Assembly: GCA_013388925.1 (NCBI GenBank)
Contig: JACAEJ010000041.1
Coordinates: 1 to 42,814, forward strand
Source: Nitrososphaerales archaeon
GTDB taxonomy: Archaea > Thermoproteota > Nitrososphaeria > Nitrososphaerales > JACAEJ01
Length of the DNA stretch: 42,814 bases
Direction: 5' to 3'
Below, piece by piece: positions 9,176-18,338 of the stretch. The position numbers were made by a program, and so were the translations under genes. The notes beneath the pieces were generated by a model. The model saw nothing but the letters and a program-made list of their open reading frames with translations. It was not told the DNA's origin and ran no database searches. How positions within the stretch are numbered: the first letter of the stretch is position 1; each line of letters opens with the position of its first letter.

Positions 9176-11269
9176 TTAAGCCTTTTTGATCCCCGCGCCC
9201 CTTTTTGTGAAGTTCGATTTTGTAGGGCATTTGGGATCTAGGCACATAGAAAAAGGTCTCTTCCCCTTCCTGAATATCTGAATGATGGACGTTAAACACT
9301 CTCTGCACACTCTGTCTAAAGCAACGATCTTTGAATTCTGTGGCAATGGGTATGAGTTGTTGCAATTAGGGTAAGAGCTACACCCAGCAAAAACCTTCCC
9401 GCTCTTCCTTGATCTTATTATCCTGAGTTCCCCTTTGCATCTTGGGCATACACCGAGCCTCCTTTCGTCTCTTCTTGAATCTATCAAGCCCTTCAATAGT
9501 GCCTCTCCCATATCATCCTCATTCTTCCTGATCTCGTTAAGGGCCTCTAACAATACGTCTACTGCCTCCTCAACGAGCTCCTCCCTCCTCTTCTCCCCTA
9601 GCATTACAAGTTCCATCTCCTCCTCAAAGTTTCTGGTCAGTTCCTCACTGATGATCCTTGGGCAGAAGTCTCTTAACACATCTATGACTGTCTCACCTAG
9701 TTTTGTGACCTTTATGCTCTTTCCTGAGATGTAGTTTCTTTCGTACAAGGTCTGCAGTATTTCGGCCCTGGTGGCCCTAGTGCCAAGGCCCCTCTTCTCC
9801 ATCTCCTTTACAATCGATCCTTGGCTGTACCTGTCGGGGGGCTCTGTCCTCTTTTCCATCATCTCTACTCCCATATTTTCAAGCCTTTGGCCTATTCTGA
9901 TCTCTGGAAGAACCTGCTCCTCAAATGTAGTGTATGGCGAGTAGAATCTTGCCCAGCCCAGTGAGATGCTTCTCCTACCAGTCGCTATGAAATCGTTATC
10001 CCCCACGGCTAATATTACATTCATGCTCTCCCTTATGGCAGGGTCAGCAAAGGAGGCCATGAACCTCCTCACTTCGAGATCATAGACTTTCCTCTGCTGA
10101 GCGGTGAGTCTCCTCAAATCTGGAACTTCGGGCGTTGGGTATATGGCTGGATGGGCAGGGTCTTCTTTGAGTCCTTCATTGGGAATCAACTTGCCCATCT
10201 TTAGTAAATAATCACATAGATCACTATAGTGCTCCACCGATGATAGAGCTCTTAGTGTCTTCCCGTATCCTATGCTTACTGGTAGTTTTTGACTGGAAGT
10301 CCTCGGATAGGATATAGCGCCCATCTGATACAGGCCCTCCGCAAGGTCGAGGGTCTGAGAAGGTGAGAATTTGAATTGGGAGTAGGCCTCGGACTGCAGA
10401 TCCGTTGTGTTGAACGGGTAGGGCGGTGGTTGCTTGTACTGCTTCTTGATTATGTCCTTTACCATCACATCCTTGCCTTTACAATCCGCCAGAACCTTAT
10501 CCGCTTCTTCCTTGTTCCAAAACTCTCCCTTCTTGTGCATTGCAACTATCTCATTACCATCGACTTTACAGTGCAGTTCTAACTGCCAGTAGGGCTTTGA
10601 GACAAACCTTCTTATCCCAAGCTCCCTTTCTAGAAGAAGGGCCAGAGTTGGGCCCTGTACCCTTCCTGTTGAGAGGACCTTGAAGCCTCTTTCAGCCTTG
10701 TTCTTCATAGCCAGTGTTAAGGCCCGAGTCAAGTTCAGACCCCAGAGCCAGTCCAGCCAGTGTCTTGTGAGGCCAGCCTCTATCTGACCAATATCGAGGT
10801 GGTTCGACATACCATCATAGGAAGCTGTTAGCTCTTCCTTTGTCAGTGTGCTGAACTTCATCCTTTTTGCATCCTTTGCATCGCACAAGAACTTCAGAAT
10901 GTTCGCGCCTATCAAACTTCCCTCAGTATCGTAGTCACAACATACGATAAAATCTGATGCGTCTCCTGCCACATCCTTTATGGTGTCGAAGTACCTCTTT
11001 GAGAAACTCGATTGCTTTCTTGTCTCGAAGCTCGGCCTCCATTCCGCATCGAAGACGGGATAGGCCCACTCCCCCCTCCCAACAGGACTCAGGTTGAAAA
11101 GGTGCCCTACGGCCGCTACGATCAGATGCTTCTTTTTGTTTCTAACAAATTCGTAATAATCTACGCCTTGATCAGTTACATACTTCTTTAACTTCTCTCC
11201 TTCTGCCAGCGACTCCGCTATCTTTCTCATGGCGTCTGGTTTTTCCGCTATCAGCAGAGTATATCCCAT
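9176..11269 (-). CDS. topA: DNA topoisomerase IA with C-terminal zinc ribbons
   Basis: TOPRIM LLIAEKPDAMRKIAESL, CDYDTEGSLIG; AISYPRTSSQKLP active-site region; C-terminal CPRCKGELRIIRSRKSGKVFAGCSSYPNC. Confidence 0.93.
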   Translation of the reverse strand: MGYTLLIAEKPDAMRKIAESLAEGEKLKKYVTDQGVDYYEFVRNKKKHLIVAAVGHLFNLSPVGRGEWAYPVFDAEWRPSFETRKQSSFSKRYFDTIKDVAGDASDFIVCCDYDTEGSLIGANILKFLCDAKDAKRMKFSTLTKEELTASYDGMSNHLDIGQIEAGLTRHWLDWLWGLNLTRALTLAMKNKAERGFKVLSTGRVQGPTLALLLERELGIRRFVSKPYWQLELHCKVDGNEIVAMHKKGEFWNKEEADKVLADCKGKDVMVKDIIKKQYKQPPPYPFNTTDLQSEAYSQFKFSPSQTLDLAEGLYQMGAISYPRTSSQKLPVSIGYGKTLRALSSVEHYSDLCDYLLKMGKLIPNEGLKEDPAHPAIYPTPEVPDLRRLTAQQRKVYDLEVRRFMASFADPAIRESMNVILAVGDNDFIATGRRSISLGWARFYSPYTTFEEQVLPEIRIGQRLENMGVEMMEKRTEPPDRYSQGSIVKEMEKRGLGTRATRAEILQTLYERNYISGKSIKVTKLGETVIDVLRDFCPRIISEELTRNFEEEMELVMLGEKRREELVEEAVDVLLEALNEIRKNEDDMGEALLKGLIDSRRDERRLGVCPRCKGELRIIRSRKSGKVFAGCSSYPNCNNSYPLPQNSKIVALDRVCRECLTSIIQIFRKGKRPFSMCLDPKCPTKSNFTKRGAGIKKA

Positions 11270-11332
11270 CGAATCACCCTACGGTATAATGCCACCCGAT
11301 TAAGGGTTGTTCCGTCTTGACACTTGTTGCAC

Positions 11333-11500
11333 TTATCTCTCTATTGGTATTACTTCTGTCATAAAGTCTCGAAGGGATAAGGCCTCGCCACACTTCTTGC
11401 ACCTACCATTGTAGAGTTTCAAGATGTTGCTAGGATACTTGAGATCTATGCCGGAGTAGAGGGATATGCCACAATTGTTGCAGACTATCTCAAAGGGCAA
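11333..11500 (-). CDS. Small zinc-ribbon protein (55 aa), absent from the ORF track
   Basis: TTG-start frame MPFEIVCNNCGISLYSGIDLKYPSNILKLYNGRCKKCGEALSLRDFMTEVIPIER* with two CxxC pairs; TATA-like TTTTTATA upstream. Confidence 0.7.
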   Translation of the reverse strand: MPFEIVCNNCGISLYSGIDLKYPSNILKLYNGRCKKCGEALSLRDFMTEVIPIER

Positions 11501-11729
11501 GCCTCTTCTTGATAAGGGGGAAAGTATAAAAACGGTTTGGTTGCACTACCTTAACCCGTCTCAAAATAACTCTTGTCATTGAATTCTCACAAATAAGAAA
11601 GACTATGATCTTTGACCGAAGACGGATCAATCTAAAATGGCATAATTGAGCTGGTACTTCTATCTCTTCTTTCGCCTTCTCTACATGCTTTAAAAATAAA
11701 CTTATTCTTGTGCCATTTGTGTGTTCTAG

Positions 11730-12252
11730 TTATTCAAGTATGAATTCCCACCTACACCAGCAGTCCTGAGGCTTTGGGTCTGGTGGAGCATTGTGGCACT
11801 TCACCTTAATACTGCTATTGAACACCTTTGCAAAGTTCTCGTATAACCTTTGTTCCATAGCCTTACAGGCAAGGAGCTTTCTACCACTTCTCATACGTGC
11901 TTCTTGTGGTGGACATTTGTCAGCCAAAATCACGGCCCTCCTATCTGAATATTCTGCTACCTTCCAGTTGGCAATAATTATCCATGGAAAGTATCTCAAC
12001 GCCTCCAACAATGTCTTCAAATCACCTTTCTCGACACCCATATACTTCATAATATCCTTGGCAGAAACTTCACCAAGCTTCGCCCAAAATCTCTTCATTG
12101 AACCTTGTAGCAGTCTCAAGTCCGCAGCTGTCCTCTACCTTGAGAAACCAATATGCGTCTATAAGCCTATAGTGCCTGAGCAGTAACTCGGTATACTTGA
12201 GTAGCTGATTGTGGCTGAGCTCTCTAAACTCAAATCTAAGATGTTGCTCCAT
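11730..12252 (-). pseudogene. DUF6125-like protein split by an apparent 1-nt frameshift
   Basis: ORF 12070..12252 (...CGLETATRFNEEI) and ORF 11730..12119 (FWAKLGEVSAKDIMKYMG...) overlap in different frames and read as one protein after a +1 shift near 12087-12096. Confidence 0.6.
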
Positions 12253-12367
12253 GGATCAAGGTTTAGATGGCACACACCTTTAAAGCGTATCTATACTAAG
12301 AGGAATTTGGGGAGTTCAAAAGTGGTGGGTGTGTAATGGAGGACGACATCACAGATAGCTGGTCTTG

Positions 12368-13156
12368 CTACTTTTCCAGACTGGACAAGCCCCTCACATA
12401 AATGCACTCGTCGTAATCAACGGTCATAAGTTCCTTATCTATGGGTTCATCGTGCAACTTTATACCTGTATTCCTAGCTATGACTATGGGAACTCCTTCA
12501 TCGGCCTCTCCCATGAGCAACTGAGCCCCTGCACTCAAATCGTCGGCAAGAGCTCGCATCGTAACCCTTAGAGTGTTTTTGAAGAGGTCTTTTCTGCCCC
12601 TTTCATCCTTTACAGGATCGAAGCCGGCCACCCCTATGGCTATTCCAGTAGTACCAGATCTTAACGGTATCAGCCTGCTATCAGTTATCACTATGCCGAC
12701 CTTTTTACCAGTCTCCAAGAGCATCCTTCTCCTTAGCATCTCGGCCTTTCTAAAGGGCATCCTTGGATAGAGGATGGCCCAACCTTCTTGCACATTCGAC
12801 CTATCTATCCCAGCGTTGGGCGTGAAGACGCCATCCTTTATCGATAGAGCGAAGCCAGGCACCCCAGCGAAGACCATGTCTGCCTCTCTTATGATCAACT
12901 CTGCCAGACTACTCGGCACATGGGACCTCAATGCCAACTCTTCGGCTTCTGGGCTTGGAATCACATTCGAGAATCTTACCACCCTGCCTTCAGCCATGGC
13001 AACAAACTTACTCGATATCAGCATTATGTCCCCGTCCTCCAGCCTTTCGCCATTTTTCTCTATCTCCTCCAGAATCGTTCTGAATAAGTCGAACCTTCCA
13101 CGCTTTAGGCGCACATGTATGGGTATGTATATCACACTCCTTGTCTTCTTGGCCAT
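12368..13156 (-). CDS. cofE: Coenzyme F420-0:L-glutamate ligase
   Basis: ILEEIEKNGERLEDGDIMLISSKFVAMAEGRVV...GIVITDSRLIPLRSGTTGIAIGVAGFDPVKDERGRKDLF; start taken at MAKKTRS. Confidence 0.93.
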   Translation of the reverse strand: MAKKTRSVIYIPIHVRLKRGRFDLFRTILEEIEKNGERLEDGDIMLISSKFVAMAEGRVVRFSNVIPSPEAEELALRSHVPSSLAELIIREADMVFAGVPGFALSIKDGVFTPNAGIDRSNVQEGWAILYPRMPFRKAEMLRRRMLLETGKKVGIVITDSRLIPLRSGTTGIAIGVAGFDPVKDERGRKDLFKNTLRVTMRALADDLSAGAQLLMGEADEGVPIVIARNTGIKLHDEPIDKELMTVDYDECIYVRGLSSLEK

Positions 13157-13157
13157 A

Positions 13158-13862
13158 TTAGCGTGCGCCCCACTCAACTCTTAATGGCAATTTGAAGGTC
13201 TTACCAATAAATGCCCCATTGTGCTTGATTACGTCTATATCGATGTGGCTGGAGGTTTTGCTCAATTTGAGGACTATCTTTGCCCTCAACAAAGCCCTCC
13301 CACCAGTAGGAGAAGTGAGCCAAGGTCTAGGCCCTGTCTGTCTCATCCTCCTCGCTCTTATCATGCTCGTGACTAAGATTGGTATATCAAACCTCTCAGA
13401 CATGCTTTGTAGCAGGCTCAGATAGATGCTCATCCTTCTGTTTACATCTGACGGTGCCTTGCCATCGAAGAGGTGGTACAGGGTAGTCATTGAATCCAAG
13501 ACAATGAACCTTAGATAAGGAGAAGAAAGGGAGCAGACCTGAGCCATGGTCTTCTCTACCGTTTGTTCATCGGGTTGAAAGATAAGTAGGTTGTCCAGAT
13601 TTTCAGAATCATGAATCATGATGTTCAAAAAGGCTGTAAAGATGGTATCAAGATCGATGTATACAACAGAACCCTCTCTCAAGGCATAATCTACCATATT
13701 AGCAGCGAAGAGGGTCTTGGTGAAACCATCCTCGCTCAGGATTACGTTTAAGGATGACTTTTCCAATATAAATGGGCAATCCTGAGGTTCTATGGGTACA
13801 GTCCCACCCCATGGCAACTTTTCCATAAATTCTAAAAGACCTTCACGGCTCGAAAAGACCAT
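13158..13862 (-). CDS. RecA/KaiC-superfamily ATPase-like protein with degenerate P-loop
   Basis: VILSEDGFTKTLFA at Walker A position; Walker B-like LRFIVLDSMTTLYHL; ILVTSMIRARR...PTGGRALLRAKIVLKL. Confidence 0.65.
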   Translation of the reverse strand: MVFSSREGLLEFMEKLPWGGTVPIEPQDCPFILEKSSLNVILSEDGFTKTLFAANMVDYALREGSVVYIDLDTIFTAFLNIMIHDSENLDNLLIFQPDEQTVEKTMAQVCSLSSPYLRFIVLDSMTTLYHLFDGKAPSDVNRRMSIYLSLLQSMSERFDIPILVTSMIRARRMRQTGPRPWLTSPTGGRALLRAKIVLKLSKTSSHIDIDVIKHNGAFIGKTFKLPLRVEWGAR

Positions 13863-14014
13863 CCGCTTCCTTCCATCTTTATATTAGTTGATTAACCCTT
13901 TTGTCCATCTTAAAAGATTATATGTTATTGGGCACCTTTTAATATATTTAAATTTATAAATCTGACGTGGGGATCTAATCAAGTGTAATACATTTATTCT
14001 ACTAATAGGACCTT

Positions 14015-14647
14015 ATGGTGATATTGGTGCCCCATGAAATAGCCGTAGCAACCCTTGATGGTAGAGCTTACTACAAGATCATGGGCATGTTGAAGGAGAT
14101 TGGGCTAGAGTTTGACAACGTAATGCCGGGGGAGAGGCCGAATCCTAGCGTAAAGCTGGTAATAACTACAGAGAAAGAAAAGAGCATGATGAGCCACGGA
14201 AAGGTCCTATCCATAGAAGAGTTGGGCAAGGATATTTACCTAGCTGGAGAGAAGATAATCAATCATCTCTACAAAGATGGCGAAGATTCTATCATAGTAG
14301 GCATCGATCCAGGGAAGAGGATAGGCCTAGCGATATACTACCGTCAGAAAGAGATGATGGGGGGTGTATTGAACTCCATGGACGGAGCCATGGAGAAAGT
14401 TGTAAGGTTGATGGGGAGTACCCAAGCCAAGAAGAAGCTTGTCAGGATAGGCAACGGTGATCCAGAGATGGCAGAGAGGATGGCCAAAGAGCTCTCAAAG
14501 CGCCTTAAGAACATGGTCATCGAGCTAGTTGATGAGAGAGGGACATCCTCGCTTTCCATGATGAAGCCCAAAAGAAAAGTGGCAAGAGACCAAAAGTCTG
14601 CAATGATCATCGCTTTGAGACAGGGAAAAAGGTACATTGGAGACTAA
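14015..14647 (+). CDS. RNase H-fold, YqgF/RuvC-like protein with an extra N-terminal domain
   Basis: SIIVGIDPGKRIGLAIYY, then IELVDERGTSSLS and ARDQKSAMIIALRQG, matching the order of acidic motifs in YqgF-like proteins. Confidence 0.65.
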   Translation: MVILVPHEIAVATLDGRAYYKIMGMLKEIGLEFDNVMPGERPNPSVKLVITTEKEKSMMSHGKVLSIEELGKDIYLAGEKIINHLYKDGEDSIIVGIDPGKRIGLAIYYRQKEMMGGVLNSMDGAMEKVVRLMGSTQAKKKLVRIGNGDPEMAERMAKELSKRLKNMVIELVDERGTSSLSMMKPKRKVARDQKSAMIIALRQGKRYIGD

Positions 14648-15902
14648 ATCCTATACCTTGACAAAGGGTGAAACCCTTCTTGTGAAGGGTCCAGCGGCAG
14701 TTCTTGCAAAGAGTAGGGGCTTCTCAGTTTTGGGAGTTCCAATGATGCCTGAAGAGAAGATAGTTGTTAGGAGGAACAAGACCCTCCCTTTTGAGGCCCA
14801 TGAATCTGAATCCTCCGCCCAAGTCACCATGGGTGAGAGAGGGGAGGGTTTGGTCAGCCGTGATAGGGTCGGCGTGAAGATATGGGAGGACGTGCAAAAG
14901 AGAATCTTCGCCAATGTAGAATTGGGCAAGAGGAGAATAATGATCTTGGGAGAGACTGACTCTGGGAAGTCTACCCTTACATCCTATCTTGTCAACTTGG
15001 CATTGATGAGAGATCTAAGGGCTATCCTAGTGGATGGGGACATAGGCCAAGGAGATTTGGCACCACCAGGCTGTATAGGGGCTGTAATTGTGAGGAATAA
15101 GATCTATGATCTTAGGGATTTAAGAGCAGAAATATTTGGCTTTTTAGGATTCACTTCTCCTCGATATGTTAGAGATTTGACAATAGAAAGAATGAAGAAG
15201 GCCGTCTCTTATATTGAAGAAAAAGAGCATGATTTGTGCATTATTAATACTGATGGTTATGTTGCTGATGAAGGCATGGATTATAAGCTCGATATGGTTC
15301 AAGAGCTTAAACCTGACATAATTGTTTGCTTTAAGGACACTGATAAAGAATTGTTCAAAAGGCTCAAGGATTTTGATGATGCTCCTATAATTCTAGTCGT
15401 AGATAAGCCCAAAGGGGTTGTAAAGAGTCCTTCTGAGAGAAGTGAGAGAAGGCTGAATCAGTATTCCAGATTTCTAAAAGATGGAAAAGATCTGAGCATT
15501 GGCTTAAGTAGGATCAAGCTAAACTTTATGGAAGATTTTTATGAGCATAATGTATCTAATATTGAATTAAAAGAAATAGCTAAAATATTATCATCGAGTA
15601 TATTGTTTGCAAAGAAAAATGATAATAAAGTAATTGCATTCAGATCGAATATGAATGATCTAATAGAGATGTTTGGCAGATTTACCATCTTCAATCAAAG
15701 CAGTCTGAGGGGCATGTTTGTTGGATTGGGTTCTAATGATGATGTATTTGGCTTTGCCCAAATAGTTAAATCACATCCAAATCAAATTATAACTTTAAAT
15801 ACAAATTTCAAAAGCAATTTTGATACTTTATTCTTGAGCACCATAAGAATTTCTCAAAATCTAAGAAATGAATCCATATTGCCTTTTTTAAGGAAAAGTT
15901 GA
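14637..15902 (+). CDS. Clp1/Grc3-type polynucleotide 5'-hydroxyl kinase
   Basis: P-loop GETDSGKSTLTSYLVN; LVDGDIGQGDLAPPGCIG; overlaps upstream gene by 11 nt. Confidence 0.82.
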   Translation: METKSYTLTKGETLLVKGPAAVLAKSRGFSVLGVPMMPEEKIVVRRNKTLPFEAHESESSAQVTMGERGEGLVSRDRVGVKIWEDVQKRIFANVELGKRRIMILGETDSGKSTLTSYLVNLALMRDLRAILVDGDIGQGDLAPPGCIGAVIVRNKIYDLRDLRAEIFGFLGFTSPRYVRDLTIERMKKAVSYIEEKEHDLCIINTDGYVADEGMDYKLDMVQELKPDIIVCFKDTDKELFKRLKDFDDAPIILVVDKPKGVVKSPSERSERRLNQYSRFLKDGKDLSIGLSRIKLNFMEDFYEHNVSNIELKEIAKILSSSILFAKKNDNKVIAFRSNMNDLIEMFGRFTIFNQSSLRGMFVGLGSNDDVFGFAQIVKSHPNQIITLNTNFKSNFDTLFLSTIRISQNLRNESILPFLRKS

Positions 15903-16110
15903 TCAAGGGAGAACCTGATATCACTAGAAGAAAGAAGTTATACAAGCTGGCAAGAGGGAGGTGGTAGCTATCTGTTCAGTTACGGTTGAACATCAATAGA
16001 ACATTTTAGTTGGTTGGAACTCCTACAAAGAGAAATGAAACTCAGAAAGCTTTTTTAGCCAGCCAAACATGGTCATCAATGATGAATATATATAGTCTCA
16101 AAACAACATC

Positions 16111-16481
16111 ATGAAGATTTGGTCAATGGACTTTACCGTCAATTGAGACAGATTTTTATTTCATCAGAACAAGCAATTTACCTTTATTTGGATGATGCCC
16201 ATAAAGTTTGTAACAAAAAGTTTGCATCTCTTCTGGGGTACGGTTCACCATCAGAATGGACAAAGATCGAAAAATCTTTTCCAGAAACACTTGTCGATAG
16301 AAAGAGTCGGCAGACTCTGGTTTCAGCATATCAAGATGCCATGGAAAAAATGGTCGGTTCCACTGTAGATGTGACATGGAAGAAAAAGTCTGGCGGTACA
16401 GTTGATACTACTGTCATCTTAGTCCCGATAAGTTATCAGGGACATTTGTTTGCGCTCCATTTCGTATCAGAAAAGAAATAG
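16111..16481 (+). pseudogene. PAS-domain-like small protein, probably disrupted at its start
   Basis: PAS-like SEQAIYLYLDDAHKVCNKKFASLLGYGSPSEW; the nearby ATG (16111) is out of frame with the ORF, which only has TTG at 16119. Confidence 0.5.
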
Positions 16482-16509
16482 ACTAATGAAGTAAGGAGCG
16501 AATAAGTTT

Positions 16510-17326
16510 ATGGTAGAGAATGAACGAGAGGGAAGTTCGATGAAATCAGAAGTGACGGGAAGTGGAAAACCTGTTGTGTTGGTGCCTGGAGGGCTGACAG
16601 GTTGGTTGAGTTGGAAACCGCATGCTGAGCAACTTTCATCGCATTACAAAGTTATTCGTGTACAACTTCTCTCAGTTGATTTTGGGCTGAAAAATGCACT
16701 GCTACCACCAAATTATTCCGTCAATTTTGAAACAAATGCTTTGGAGAAGACGCTTGATAATATCGGAATTTCTGTTGCGGACTTTGTGGCATGGTCATAC
16801 GGAGCTGAGATCACTCTCAATTTCGCCCTCAATAATCCTAATCGAGTACGTTCGCTAGCACTCATTGAGCCACCTGCTATCTGGGTATTACGAAGTCGTG
16901 GTCCATTATCTAAAGAATTACTTGAGCAGTAGAAACAGATTCAGTCGCTTGGACCTAATGATGTAAGCCAGGCACAGCTTGAGTGGTTTACTCATTTTGC
17001 AGGTTTTGTGCCGGCTGGAGTGGATCCACGGAAACTCCCACAATGGCCTTTATGGGTCCAACACAGACAATCGTTACGCACTGGAGACACAGCATTTCGT
17101 CACCAAGATGACATCCGAAGGGTACAAAACTTTAAGAAACCTGTACTGTTGTTCAAGGGTTGAAGGTTCCGCCAAATTTCTTCATCAGATTATTGATATT
17201 TTAGCTGAAGAGTTTCCAAACGTAAGAGTTGAGGTACTGCCTGGCGCGCACGCACTACAGCTAGTTTCAATGGAGCGATTCACAAAAGTTCTTAATGCGT
17301 TTTTGGAACAGTCTCGCCGGCAATGA
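16510..17326 (+). pseudogene. Alpha/beta hydrolase pseudogene (in-frame TAG plus 1-nt insertion)
   Basis: GKPVVLVPGGLTGWLSW..., nucleophile-like AWSYGAE; TAG at 16930-16932 followed in frame by KQIQSLGPNDVSQAQLEWFTHF...PVLLFKG; frame changes at aagggttgaagg, continuing EGSAKFLHQIIDIL...VLPGAHALQLV. Confidence 0.8.
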
Positions 17327-17475
17327 CTGCTCTGCCACAAAAAAATAATCAAAAACTGTATGGCGGCAATATTGACGTAGCTACATGGCAAACGTAAATT
17401 GATAGGCGTAAAAAAGAAAAAAGAGAACACATAAGTTTCTTTAGTTTCTCTCGTTCTTTTGGAATTACAATATTT

Positions 17476-17775
17476 TTACTTCTGGATTCCTATCTTTTTG
17501 GCCCAAACTACAGCGTCTGAAAACTTCATTACTGGAACTATCTTAACGTCTCCTATCAGTCTCAGCGGTTCCACTGCATTATTGAGGGCTGTGTTACTCT
17601 CTGCCTCAACAACAAAATACCACTCATGGCCAGGTCCATCGAGATATCCCTCAACAACCTTTACCCCAGATTTTTTCATACTCCCGTCCAGTTTGGTAAC
17701 GAACTCCTTATCAGGTCTCACTATTCCTCCAGCACACATCTCAGCGGTGTGTTTGGCGATTATCATAAACATCAA
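17476..17775 (-). CDS. Small ferredoxin-like-fold protein (possibly DUF3303-like)
   Basis: MFMIIAKHTAEMCAGG...HEWYFVVEAESNTALNNAVEPLRLIGDVKIVPVMKFSDAV. Confidence 0.55.
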   Translation of the reverse strand: MMFMIIAKHTAEMCAGGIVRPDKEFVTKLDGSMKKSGVKVVEGYLDGPGHEWYFVVEAESNTALNNAVEPLRLIGDVKIVPVMKFSDAVVWAKKIGIQK

Positions 17776-17983
17776 CTCAAAACACCTCCATGTGAATTTT
17801 TTTAACGAGAAACTAATATAAGTTTTGCTAACATGTTCTATTCTCGAATGGCTATCAAGGTAAATAAAAATGGGGCCTCACACCTTGTAGTGAAATAGAT
17901 TGGCCATGCAAAAATAGAGTAAAGATTTAGGCGACTTTCAGCAGAAAAAGAGCTCAATTCTTGCTAATTTTGATAGATGAGCA

Positions 17984-18095
17984 TGGTGCCGGGGATGGGT
18001 TTCGAACCCACGCCCTCTGTTCACTTTGTGGATCTCCAGATTATGAGTCACGCCCAACTCTGCCTGGCGCTCTAACCAGGCTGAGCTACCCCGGC
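17984..18095 (-). tRNA. tRNA-Met(CAT), with 15-nt anticodon-stem insertion (18049-18063), 19-nt insertion before the T stem (18012-18030), encoded 3' CCA
   Basis: Spliced: GCCGGGGTAGCTCAGCCTGGTTAGAGCGCCAGACTCATAATCTGGAGATCGTGGGTTCGAAACCCATCCCCGGCACCA; acceptor and anticodon stems pair fully, the T stem with one G-U pair. Confidence 0.92.
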
Positions 18096-18231
18096 ACGGC
18101 ATTTGGTTAGGAAGATGGGCTAAATATATCCTTTAACCTCCCAGTTTGGATACCTTTACACATCTTGATTTAGTTCGTATCAGTCAGTAATGAGATAAGC
18201 ATTAATATTCTAACACTTATTTTGAGCATGG

Positions 18232-18338
18232 GCCTCGGTAGCTCAGCCTGGTAGAGTTAAGTAGATGATGCCAAAAGCGTTGCCTTGGTATCTCTGACAA
18301 AAAGGCAGAGGTCGCGGGTCCGAAGCCCGCCCGAGGCT
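18232..18338 (+). tRNA. tRNA-Thr(GGT), with 21-nt D-stem insertion (18257-18277) and 12-nt insertion at 37/38 (18291-18302)
   Basis: Spliced: GCCTCGGTAGCTCAGCCTGGTAGAGCGTTGCCTTGGTAAGGCAGAGGTCGCGGGTCCGAAGCCCGCCCGAGGCT; all stems pair. Confidence 0.9.

Noticed and set aside
16930-16932. UAG in the hydrolase as a programmed recoding site
   Set aside because: The same gene also has a 1-nt insertion downstream, so pseudogenisation or sequence error is simpler.
17800-18240. Integration scar: duplicated tRNA-Met 3' end bounding the foreign island
   Set aside because: No second copy of the tggtgccggggatgggtttcgaaccca stretch was found at the left of the island, so site-specific integration is unsupported.
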